Shown here: positions 39,326 through 47,672 of the stretch, piece after piece
How the letters are laid out: each line of letters opens with the position of its first letter
How positions within the stretch are numbered: position 1 is the stretch's first letter
Assembly: GCA_022984795.1 (NCBI GenBank)
Contig: JALIHJ010000057.1
Location: 1-64,000, forward strand
Length of the DNA stretch: 64,000 nt
Direction of reading: 5' to 3'
Source of the DNA: Fabrea salina
Taxonomy: Eukaryota > Ciliophora > Heterotrichea > Heterotrichida > Fabreidae
Made by a program: the position numbers and the translations under genes
Notes under the pieces: model-generated
Seen by the model: the letters and a program-made list of their open reading frames with translations, nothing else
What the model was told of the DNA's origin: nothing
The model's database searches: none

Positions 39326-39837
39326 TGAGTTTTTTCTTTGCTCCTAAAGACGCAGCCCCCATAGAAGAAAGGATTAAACTAACCCAAATCCACGTAGACC
39401 AACAAAAAGAAGAAAACGCCGACTTGCGCAAACAAATCAACGACATCAAAGACTCTTCTTTAAGAAGCAAAGTGATGCTTGACGAACTCATACAAAACAC
39501 CCAAAACAACGAAAAAACCATTGAAGACCTTAAGCTGAGAATTCAGTCCTTAGAAAACACACTTGCCAACCACCGGGAAACTGAAGCCAAACTCCAAGAA
39601 GACATTGACCGACTCAACTCCACCAAAGAAAGCATAGTGTACTCAGACTACGAGTTAATTGGAACAGATGTGCAGGAGTCACTCAACAAAACTCTTGAAA
39701 AGAACCAAAACATCTACTTCAAAGACTCACTTAACCAAATCTGGCAAGTCGTCAAAAAACCTGACTTTGAAATCGAAAATGCTGCTGAAGAAGAAGAAAC
39801 CCAGCAGCACCTTAGTAACATAGAAGTTAAAATCTAG
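39325..39837 (+). CDS. Small coiled-coil protein
   Basis: 170 residues. Short N-terminus MSFFFAPKDAAP, then continuous heptad coiled coil (about 20-105), a conserved-looking globular patch (NIYFKDSLNQIWQVVKKPDF) and an acidic tail. No signal peptide or domain. Kinetochore or ciliary scaffold proteins can look like this, but I do not recognise it. Its ATG shares one base with the stop of the preceding gene. Confidence 0.65.
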   Translation: MSFFFAPKDAAPIEERIKLTQIHVDQQKEENADLRKQINDIKDSSLRSKVMLDELIQNTQNNEKTIEDLKLRIQSLENTLANHRETEAKLQEDIDRLNSTKESIVYSDYELIGTDVQESLNKTLEKNQNIYFKDSLNQIWQVVKKPDFEIENAAEEEETQQHLSNIEVKI

Positions 39838-39881
39838 AACATTTTCAAAAGTTACTGTGAATACCTAACAGTCCATAATTA

Positions 39882-41318
39882 ATGATATCAAGGTATATTT
39901 CACTTCCGAGGTTACTTCTGGGCTTCAACACCCGGTACACAACTCACTGCTATGAAACCGAAGCTAGTTCTTTCGAAGACGAGGAGATTTCCTACATTTT
40001 GCCCGACCGTCCTATTTTTAAAGGAATCGAAAGATCTGTACCTGCCTCTGCCTTTTCTAGAGTTTGGAACTTTGCTGTGCTGGGAGGCTCTCTTGTGGGA
40101 GGAACTTTTTCAAGTGCCTTGCAGTCTGGGTTTTCTGGATCCGTCAAAGACTTTGCTCTTTCTGACGCCAACATAGAAAGGGTCACTGAAGGACTCCTTA
40201 GAATGCGAGGAGCTGCTCTTAAGATCGGGCAGTTCTTGAGTTTCCAAGAAGAAGGCAAGATGCCTCCTAGCTTGATTAAGGCAATGGAAAGAACCCGCAG
40301 AGAAGCTTACATAATGCCTGGAGCCCAACTTGAACGAGTGCTTAACAAAGAACTAGGTACTGAGTGGCAGTCTATCTTTGACGAGTTCGACATGATGCCT
40401 TTTGCGGCAGCCAGCATTGGACAAGTCCACAAAGCCAAGTACAAAGGCCAAGACGTTGCTGTCAAAGTCCAGTACCCTGGAGTAGACATAAGCATCGACT
40501 CAGACCTAAACAACCTGCAGAGGCTTTTCCAGTGGGGAAGAGTGCTGCCTAGAGAACTCTTCTTTGACGAACTAGTTAAACACACCAGAGATGACTTGTA
40601 CAACGAGTGCAATTACTTACTCGAAGCTGAGCACCAGAACAGGTTCCGAGAGTTACTTGCAAACAACCAAGAATTCTACATACCTAAAGCTTACACAGAC
40701 ATCAGCACCAAGCACGTGCTAGTAACTGAGTTCCTGGACTCTCATCTTTTGGAGGAATTTGCCAGAGTAGCTCCGCAGAAACTCAAAGACTCAGTTGGCA
40801 CTCGAATCCTCGAAATTACAATTCGCGAGATTTTCGAGTTCAACTACATGCAGACTGACCCCAACCCTGCTAACTTCCAGTACGACTTCAACAGGGACCA
40901 ACTGGACTTGCTTGACTTCGGAGCCACTAGGTCCTACGACAGGGAGTTCATTGAAAAGTACAGAAAAGTCGTAGTTGCAGGAGTGGAGCAAGACCGCGAA
41001 AACTCTATTTACTGGTCTGACCAGATCGGTTACTTCAATGGAGACGAAGACCCAGAAATGTTTGAAGCCCATGTAAGGTCCATCTACGCAGTAGGCGAGC
41101 CTTTAAGGCACCCTGGCATTTACGACTTCGGAAACCAGAAAATCACAAATAAGATCTACGAGCAACTGCCTGCCTTATTGAAGTACAGGAAGTCTCCTCC
41201 TCCTCCTGAAACTTATTCTTTGCACCGGAAGCTTTCTGGGGCTTACTTGCTTTGTATGAAACTCAAGGCAAAAGTGCCCGCTAACGACCTCTACAAAAAA
41301 TACATCAGAATAAACTAA
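39882..41318 (+). CDS. COQ8: COQ8/ADCK atypical kinase (ABC1 family)
   Basis: 478 residues. N-terminal presequence-like MISRYISLPRLLLGFNTRY. ABC1/COQ8 hallmarks follow: KxGQ in GAALKIGQFLSF (about 108), Ala-rich loop FAAASIGQVHKAKY (about 178), invariant Lys in VAVKVQYPG, TDPNPANFQYD (catalytic/metal region) and LDLLDFGATR (DFG). COQ8 is an ATPase of the mitochondrial inner membrane needed for ubiquinone biosynthesis. ATG at 39882 chosen as first in frame. Confidence 0.95.
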   Translation: MISRYISLPRLLLGFNTRYTTHCYETEASSFEDEEISYILPDRPIFKGIERSVPASAFSRVWNFAVLGGSLVGGTFSSALQSGFSGSVKDFALSDANIERVTEGLLRMRGAALKIGQFLSFQEEGKMPPSLIKAMERTRREAYIMPGAQLERVLNKELGTEWQSIFDEFDMMPFAAASIGQVHKAKYKGQDVAVKVQYPGVDISIDSDLNNLQRLFQWGRVLPRELFFDELVKHTRDDLYNECNYLLEAEHQNRFRELLANNQEFYIPKAYTDISTKHVLVTEFLDSHLLEEFARVAPQKLKDSVGTRILEITIREIFEFNYMQTDPNPANFQYDFNRDQLDLLDFGATRSYDREFIEKYRKVVVAGVEQDRENSIYWSDQIGYFNGDEDPEMFEAHVRSIYAVGEPLRHPGIYDFGNQKITNKIYEQLPALLKYRKSPPPPETYSLHRKLSGAYLLCMKLKAKVPANDLYKKYIRIN

Positions 41319-41416
41319 TAATAAGTAATTTGGAGTCTCTGAATCCCAACTCTAGTTCCATTTTACCAAAAAGGTGCAAGCTATTCCATGTTAGAAACGG
41401 ATACTATAAAAATAAA

Positions 41417-42094
41417 ATGCACAAGGTAGCCTTACTACTAGCTCTCTTCGGACTCAGCATGGCCGTACAGCCCCGCATCTTCAGGAACCAGTTCTTGCAG
41501 TCCAAAACCCAGCAAGAAGCTGAGGAGGATGCTCAACAAAGCAACGACGAAATCTTAGGAATTACACCGCCAGCTGGCCATGGCCTGCCTGAGTTCTCTG
41601 ACTCTATTGAGAACCTCTCTGCTGACCAGCTTGAACAAGAAATCACCGACTGGAAACTGGCTGAACAAGCTGCTGAGGATGAGTTTTATGCCCAAACTGA
41701 CGCAGCCATTGCTGAGGCCGAAAAAGATAAGGAAGAATGCCAAAGCATTGAAGACGAAACTGAAAGGAAAGAGTGCGAAGACGAAGCCCAAGCAGAAATC
41801 GACTCTATCAACAAAATGATTGACGACTTAATGTCATCACACGCTGCTGAAGAAGAGCTGTTTGATGGCGTTTTTGAACAAATTATTCAAGATAAAAGAG
41901 ACGAAGAAGCTGCTGCCGAAGGAGACATGGAAATGACTCAAGGTGACATGGAAGGAGACATGGAAATGACTGAAGGTGACATGGGAACCATGGAAGGAGA
42001 CATGGAAGGAAACATGGAAACCATGGAAGGTGACATGGAAGGAGACATGGAAACCATGGAAGGAGATGGAACTGAACAAACTGAGTCTCAATAA
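41417..42094 (+). CDS. Secreted acidic protein with GDME repeats
   Basis: 225 residues from the ATG at 41417, which begins a signal peptide MHKVALLLALFGLSMA. A longer upstream frame lacks ATG. The middle is very acidic and helical with a C-x7-C spacing (KEECQSI..RKECED). The C-terminus (about 170-215) consists of imperfect GDMEMTEGDMEG-type repeats encoded by an internal minisatellite (about 41925-42070). It could be a calcium-binding granule or extracellular protein. Family not recognised. Confidence 0.7.
   Translation: MHKVALLLALFGLSMAVQPRIFRNQFLQSKTQQEAEEDAQQSNDEILGITPPAGHGLPEFSDSIENLSADQLEQEITDWKLAEQAAEDEFYAQTDAAIAEAEKDKEECQSIEDETERKECEDEAQAEIDSINKMIDDLMSSHAAEEELFDGVFEQIIQDKRDEEAAAEGDMEMTQGDMEGDMEMTEGDMGTMEGDMEGNMETMEGDMEGDMETMEGDGTEQTESQ
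41925..42070 (+). repeat. Coding minisatellite (GGWGAYATGGAA units)
   Basis: Repeated 12- to 33-base units built from GGAGACATGGAA, GGTGACATGGAA and ACCATGGAA give GDME and TME peptides. Unit length is always a multiple of three, so the array can grow or shrink without breaking the frame. Confidence 0.85.
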
Positions 42095-42132
42095 GTTAAA
42101 TAATTAGATTGAATGAATTAAAGCACCTAAAA

Positions 42133-44352
42133 TCACTGGTACAAAAAGCGACTCTGCAACTTCTTAGTTCTTTCAATTGCTAAGTGACCTCTTTGAATCA
42201 TGTTATCGTGCATCCGCATAACCCCTTCTAACTTACCATCATGACTAGTGTCTATTTTGCCGTAAAACCTTTCAAGCATTTCATCAGATCCTTCTGTAAT
42301 GAGCCCTTCTAAGTCCCTATAAGTAGTGTCCTGGTTTTTGTGCTCGACATAAGGAATATCGTTTGACTTATAAGTATCCTCAAGTTGGTTAATTGGGGTT
42401 TTGTTTGAGTACTTCCTAGAAATGTCAGTGTTTTCTTTAGGTGTGGCTTCGAAGTAGTTGTACGACTTTTTAGTTGCGTAAGAGTTCTTTCTAGTAACGT
42501 CTTTTTTCACCAAGTTGCGTGAAGCGTATCCTGGCAAAGGAACTAGAGACTGGAGTTTGGTGTTTCTATTGGTGGAGTTGACTCTGCGTTTTCTAGTGTT
42601 TTCTGATACTGAGGTTTGTTTAGATTTTTTGTCTCCTTGTTCTAAAGAGTCTGCAGAGTTAACTATTTTGTAGTTAGGAGTTTTCAAGAGGCCGTTGGGC
42701 TGGCTTCTTTTCCGGACTTTTCTAAAAGAGCTGTTTAGCTTTTTGATGCGAGTTAGTAACTTTTCTCGCTTGACTCTGATAGGTTCTTCGGAGAAGTTTG
42801 TTGAGTTTATTTGGTCGTAGTCAGTGTTGTAGTATAACTTAGACACTTTGTCTAAACACTCTAGAAACTGCGGAAAGCTCATTAACCGAGTGTTATTAGA
42901 GGTGGTTTTGAAGATGTTAATCAGGGTTTCTTTGTTAAGGAACCTCTGGATTTCGCTAGTTTTGCCCATTATTTGGAAGTCGTTGCAGAACTTCAAAAAC
43001 TTGCCTAAGTTTAAGGAAGTGTTGGTTTGGTTTAAGTCTTCGAAAGTGGGTTTTCTGGTGTCTGGTTTGGTGTAGTGAGAAAAGATTTCCAGTAACACTT
43101 GTTTAGTGGCATCGTCAGTGAACTCAGGTTTTTCAATGGGGATTTGTTTGGCTTTTTCCAAACACAACTTCATTTGGCTGACTAGTTGGTTGAGGCCCAG
43201 AATGTGCTCGCAGTTGCTAAACTCTTTGGAGTAGGTTTGGTACTCTTCAATGGTTTCTTTGATTTTGAAGTTTACAGTTTCAAGGATGCTTCCATGAGTT
43301 TGTGCCCACTCTTCGGCAACGTCAATGAACTGGGCAAAGTTAACTTTGGTTTCTGAGTCGTACCTAGCGTTTATGGCTTTTTGGAACATTTGGAAGTTCT
43401 GGACTTCCAGTTCTGCGAAGGAAAAAAAGTCTTGCAGTAAGTTTGGAAGTAGGCTTACTGGTAAAAGTAACTCGTTGTTGGAGTGGGTTTTGAAGATTTC
43501 TTGGAGTTTCTCAGGGTGTCTTTTCATGTGCTTCGAAAGCCATGTGCCTCTTAGAGGCAGTTCTGGTTTGGCTTCTTTTTTATGCACTGGCTTGGTTTTA
43601 ACTAGTTTTTTTGGTTCTTGAATGGGTTTAGTAACTTCATGGGTTTTAACTAGTTTTTTTGGTTCTTGAATGGGTTTAGTAACTTCATGGGCAGATGTTT
43701 CAATTGGTTCCTTAATTCTTGTCTCAGTGTGTTCTTCATTGGCTTTTGGGTGTGCCTCAGTGACTCTATGAACAGATGTTTCAATTGGCTCCTTAATCTT
43801 TATCTCAGTGTATTCTTCATTGGCTTTTGGGTGTGCTTCAGTGACTTCATAGGCAGACGTTTCAATAGGTTCATGATTAGCTTTTTGAGGTCCTTCATTA
43901 GCTTTATGGGCAATTGCTTGAATAGGCTTTGTCTGCTCTGCAGCTGGAGATGAGTCTTGGGTGAGCTGAGAGTTGCTGGGTAGTTCTTGGGACTCTTCTG
44001 GGATTTTTGAACGGAGTCTGGCTTGCTTTATGAATTCCTTTAAAGTCTGTTCGTTATCTTCTGAGTAATAAATCAGGTAAAGAACGTAATTTTCCAATCT
44101 TCGAACTAAACTCTTTTCTGAAATGCGATTTAAGTCAACCAAGTAGCTTTCATCGAACTGGTCGATTTCAGTTTGAAACCACTCTTCTGCTGGCAGTAAG
44201 TCGAAGTTAAGTTCTTCTCCCAAACTTAGTAAAACACCCCTAACGTCAGCACTGGTCAAAGGAATTCCATAGGTTGCAAAGGTGTCTTTAATTACCTTAG
44301 AATCTCTAAGTGAGTGAAATGCATTCCAAAGCAGTTCAGGGCTTATTTCCAT
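42133..44352 (-). CDS. Large EF-hand-like protein with internal Pro/Glu/Lys repeats
   Basis: 739 residues. N-terminal helical domain (about 1-115), then two repeat sets: a 27-residue unit (KANEEYTEIKIKEPIETS...) at about 155-225 and a 16-residue unit (HEVTKPIQEPKKLVKT) twice at about 226-257. A helical region with paired EF-hand-like folds (about 290-540) follows, then a basic Ser/Lys-rich linker and a C-terminal EF-like loop DTSHDGKLEGVM (about 700). Probably a cytoskeletal calcium-responsive scaffold; no named family recognised. 3 bp separate its ATG from the stop of the STPGR gene on the same strand. Confidence 0.72.
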   Translation of the reverse strand: MEISPELLWNAFHSLRDSKVIKDTFATYGIPLTSADVRGVLLSLGEELNFDLLPAEEWFQTEIDQFDESYLVDLNRISEKSLVRRLENYVLYLIYYSEDNEQTLKEFIKQARLRSKIPEESQELPSNSQLTQDSSPAAEQTKPIQAIAHKANEGPQKANHEPIETSAYEVTEAHPKANEEYTEIKIKEPIETSVHRVTEAHPKANEEHTETRIKEPIETSAHEVTKPIQEPKKLVKTHEVTKPIQEPKKLVKTKPVHKKEAKPELPLRGTWLSKHMKRHPEKLQEIFKTHSNNELLLPVSLLPNLLQDFFSFAELEVQNFQMFQKAINARYDSETKVNFAQFIDVAEEWAQTHGSILETVNFKIKETIEEYQTYSKEFSNCEHILGLNQLVSQMKLCLEKAKQIPIEKPEFTDDATKQVLLEIFSHYTKPDTRKPTFEDLNQTNTSLNLGKFLKFCNDFQIMGKTSEIQRFLNKETLINIFKTTSNNTRLMSFPQFLECLDKVSKLYYNTDYDQINSTNFSEEPIRVKREKLLTRIKKLNSSFRKVRKRSQPNGLLKTPNYKIVNSADSLEQGDKKSKQTSVSENTRKRRVNSTNRNTKLQSLVPLPGYASRNLVKKDVTRKNSYATKKSYNYFEATPKENTDISRKYSNKTPINQLEDTYKSNDIPYVEHKNQDTTYRDLEGLITEGSDEMLERFYGKIDTSHDGKLEGVMRMHDNMIQRGHLAIERTKKLQSRFLYQ
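43603..43698. repeat. Perfect 48-bp tandem duplication in coding sequence
   Basis: Two head-to-tail copies of a 48-bp unit starting GGTTTTAACTAG show no visible difference, encoding the doubled HEVTKPIQEPKKLVKT. The identity points to a recent duplication. An adjacent older repeat of about 81 bp (about 43690-43870) has several differences. Confidence 0.85.
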
Positions 44353-44355
44353 TTA

Positions 44356-45591
44356 TTAAGTTTTAAGATACTTAGGAGCTGTTGCAATGCTAGAAGGAAT
44401 TGTATAAGAACCTGGACCTGGAGCATCTTCGGACTTCTTAACCCCTCTTTTGGAACTCCCGAAGCCCCAACTCGGACCTGTTCTTTGCAGGTTAGGGTTG
44501 TAGTTGCCCGGACCTACGTTTAGTCCAGACTTAACTTGCTTCCGCGAAGACCTTGAAAGACTCCATATAGGAGAAAAAACACTAGACTTAGGGTTGTAAG
44601 TTCCAGGGCCAGGCTTGTCGTCTCTACTCTTCCTAGACAACTTGGCACTTAATGTATAAGAAGGAGTCTCTGCTTTGGAGGAATAGTTGTAAGTCCCTGG
44701 GCCTGGGTTACCAGTTGTTTGTGACAAAGGCTTTCTTTTTCCAGTCCCAAACACAGGAGCGGTCTTTTTGTCCACAAACGAAGGGTTGTAGTTGCCCGGG
44801 CCAGGCTTGTACTTGTCCCCAGCAGCAAGGTCTGACCTTTTGGACTTGCCCAGACTGTAAGAAGGTGACTTGTTAGAAACTCTAGCATTGTAGGCACCTG
44901 GTCCTGGGGTAGAGTCCCTTTGTTTGTAAGTTTTGCGGCCTGTTAAAGACCAGCCGCGCTTATCAAGAGTAGTGTTGAGGGAGTAAGTTCCGGGACCAGG
45001 GACGTCTCTTTGGTTTTCCTTGGGGCGTTTACCAGAGCCAAACCCCCACTTAGGAGAAGACTGTTCAGAAGCAGGTTTGTACTCCCCAGGTCCTGGAAAC
45101 TTAACGAAGTCAGGGTCACGAGCTCCCCTTTTTTCTCTGCCCATCGAAAAAGCAGGGTCCCTGTCTGTAACAGCTCTAGACTCTGGGTTATAAGTCCCGG
45201 GTCCCTATTTAGGTCTTACTGGGTTGTCTAAGTCAAGTTTTAATTTGTGCTTGCCTTTAATGGAATAAGATGGTCCTTCTTTTACTTTAGAGCTGTAGTC
45301 GTAAGTCCCTGGGCCAGGTGCATCACTTAGTTTGTAACCGTTTCTTTTTGAAGATCCAAACTTGGACCCTGCTGACAAAGGGCGTTTGGAAGGGTTGTAA
45401 GTGCCTGGGCCGGGGTAGTTAGTTCTGTCTTTGGCTGCATCGGGGTTGCCTCTTCCTTTGATGCTGCAAGCTTGTTTGCTCAAGCCTGAAATTGAATTAT
45501 ACTGCCCAGGTCCAGGTGCTCCTTTTTCAATCTTTACAGGGGACCTCCCACTGATGCTCCATGCAGGAGAGGATGCTAGACTGAGGTACAT
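44356..45591 (-). CDS. SHIPPO/ODF3-type protein with 12 STPGR (PGPGxY) repeats
   Basis: Two exons joined by a 15-nt intron give 406 residues from the ATG at 45591. Twelve PGPGxY-type motifs recur every 28-38 residues: GAPGPGQYNS, YPGPGTYNPS, DAPGPGTYDYS, FPGPGEYKP, DVPGPGTYSLN, STPGPGAYNAR, KPGPGNYNPS, GNPGPGTYNYS, KPGPGTYNPK, NVGPGNYNPN, DAPGPGSYT and one across the splice. Between them are basic SxxxGR/K segments. SHIPPO/CIMAP proteins bind microtubules of the axoneme or the cortex. It lies between two other cytoskeletal candidates on the same strand. Confidence 0.92.
45205..45219 (-). other. 15-nt intron, GTAAGACCTAAATAG
   Basis: Phase 0 intron of the STPGR gene; it splits one PGPG motif, giving NP then GPGTYNP after splicing. 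Retention reads TAG at the 3' end. Confidence 0.93.
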
Positions 45592-45601
45592 TTTTATTAA
45601 C

Positions 45602-47662
45602 TTAAGAAAGTTTGTGGATGATGGCAACTAACCTGCGCAGAGTTTGGGAGTCTTGTAACCGAGGAGTTAAGTTTTGAATCCTTTCTGAGAACTGGTTGCT
45701 TGTTTCCAGAGTGGGGGGGATGGCTTGTGTTTGTCTTTGGAGGTAGTGGTAGTCATCTTCCAGAGAAAGGATTTTTCCCATTAGGTTTTGGCAGTCAGTT
45801 TCCAAAACTTGTTTTTCCAGAGTTAGTGCAGATATGGAGGCTTCTTTTTCTGTTAAGAGTTGTTTGACTGACATAAGTTCTTCATTGTTCATTTGGAGTT
45901 GTTCGCAGGGATCACTGGTGTTTGTGACAAACAGTTTGCCTTCTAAAGCTTGATAGTTTTCTTGGAGTTGTTTGTACTTGTTTCTGAGTTCGTCTAGTTC
46001 TATTGAAAAGTCTAGTTCGTTTTCAGTGGGCCTGAGGGCTTGGACTTTGAAGTCTTCCAACTCAGACTGAAGAGAGCTTACTTCGTTTTGGTGTTTTTCC
46101 TGAGCTAGAGTTAGTTCTTTTTGGGATTTCATAAACATTCTGTAAAACTCTAGTTTTTCTTCTAAAAACTTTTTAAACTGGTAACGGTAGTGCAGTTGTG
46201 ACTCTGTCATGTGGCTTTCGTTGAGTTTGATTTGGTTTTGTAAGTCGAGGTAGGTCTGGTTTACAGTTTGGAGTTCTTTTAAAAGCAGAGTGTTGTTGTT
46301 TTTGAGTGATGAAACTACTTTATTAGCTATTTCTAAGTCTGCTTTTAGTTGGTTTATTAGGGTGTCAGAGGGTTGCTGTGGAGGTTGGGGCTGCGGAGAG
46401 TTTTGGATTTGGTGTTCAAGTTCAGTAATCTTTTTAATGTTGCTTTGATTGGACTTTTGGAGTTCTTGGACTTCAAATGAAAGTTCTTGGTTTTTGGCAG
46501 TTAAGTTTTGGTTTTTAAAGTCGAGTTTTTGGAAGTCAGACTTAAAGTTCTGGTAGAAAGCTTCGAGTTCAGAGAGTTGTTTGAGTTTTTCTTGAGTTCG
46601 GGTTTCAGAGCTGCTTAGGAATCTTTCTATCTGGTCTTTGGAGTTGCTGAGTTGTTCTTGGTAAGTAGTTATAAGGAACTTGAGTTCGCTTATTTCTAGG
46701 TCTTTTTGTTCTAAGGTTTCATGAGGACTAGGTTGGGCTCTAAGCTTTAAATCAGATATTTCTTGTTCCTTTTGTTTGAGGGTTTCTCTAAGGCCTTTGT
46801 ACTTTCTGTAAACTCTGTCGCAGTCAGTTTTTTGTTGCTGAATGACAGGAAGTTTTCTTTGATACTCTGTTAAGAAAGTTCTGAGTTGGTTTTGTTTTTC
46901 TTCAAGAAGTGCTTTAGTTTCTAGGTACTTAGTTTGGAGGTTGTCTAGTTTTTCTACTAAGTAAGAAACTCTGTCTTCTGGGTCTTCAAAGGAGGTGTTG
47001 CATTGGACTCTGAGTTTGTTGATGGTTTTGGTGTACTTGGTTTCTTGCTCAAACAAGGCTGTTGAGTGTTCGTTTTTAAGTTCTTCAAGTTTAGACTTGT
47101 GTTCTTGTTCTAAAGAAGTTAGTTCGTCTTGGAGTTTTTTGTTCAAGGTTTCTGAAGTTTCTAGTTGTTCTGTTAAAGAGTTTATTTGGGCAGTTAGGAA
47201 GTCTTTGTTAGTTTGGTATTCTTCTGGGAGTTTAGAAAGTTGGCTTTCGAGAGCTGAAATTTGTTGGTAGTTGCTTTTGACAGTGGCTTGGAAGTTTTTT
47301 TGTTCAAGACTTAGTAAGTCGAATTCTTGCTTGAGTTGGTTGTAGTTGATCCTTGCTTGGGAGAGTTCTTGTTGCAGTTGTGTGGTTTGTGGCTGGTGGG
47401 TTTCCCAGGCATGTGTTAGTTGTTTTTGGAGACTTTCTTTTTCGATTTGGAGAGTTTGTGTGGTTTCTCGTAGTTTTTTGTGTTGAATTTCTAGTTCGAA
47501 GCACTTTGAGTCTGATTGTTGTTTTTGAGCAGTAAGATCTGCAAAGGCCTTTTGGAGTTCCGAAACTCTACTTTGGAACTCTCCAGATTGTGCTTGTGCA
47601 TTTCTGAGTTCCTCGAACAAGTGAGCTATGGATTGGTTTATGTAAATATTAGCTGTTTGCAT
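45602..47662 (-). CDS. Long coiled-coil protein
   Basis: 686 residues, almost entirely heptad coiled coil with high Gln, Leu, Glu and Lys. A short start, MQTANIYINQSIAHLFEEL, has no signal peptide. A brief break at about 415-425 (NSPQPQPPQQP) separates two rods. Such proteins serve as basal-body, fibre or Golgi tethers; I cannot choose. 10 bp upstream of the STPGR gene and 10 bp downstream of the DENN gene, all minus strand. Confidence 0.75.
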   Translation of the reverse strand: MQTANIYINQSIAHLFEELRNAQAQSGEFQSRVSELQKAFADLTAQKQQSDSKCFELEIQHKKLRETTQTLQIEKESLQKQLTHAWETHQPQTTQLQQELSQARINYNQLKQEFDLLSLEQKNFQATVKSNYQQISALESQLSKLPEEYQTNKDFLTAQINSLTEQLETSETLNKKLQDELTSLEQEHKSKLEELKNEHSTALFEQETKYTKTINKLRVQCNTSFEDPEDRVSYLVEKLDNLQTKYLETKALLEEKQNQLRTFLTEYQRKLPVIQQQKTDCDRVYRKYKGLRETLKQKEQEISDLKLRAQPSPHETLEQKDLEISELKFLITTYQEQLSNSKDQIERFLSSSETRTQEKLKQLSELEAFYQNFKSDFQKLDFKNQNLTAKNQELSFEVQELQKSNQSNIKKITELEHQIQNSPQPQPPQQPSDTLINQLKADLEIANKVVSSLKNNNTLLLKELQTVNQTYLDLQNQIKLNESHMTESQLHYRYQFKKFLEEKLEFYRMFMKSQKELTLAQEKHQNEVSSLQSELEDFKVQALRPTENELDFSIELDELRNKYKQLQENYQALEGKLFVTNTSDPCEQLQMNNEELMSVKQLLTEKEASISALTLEKQVLETDCQNLMGKILSLEDDYHYLQRQTQAIPPTLETSNQFSERIQNLTPRLQDSQTLRRLVAIIHKLS

Positions 47663-47672
47663 ATTTATACAA

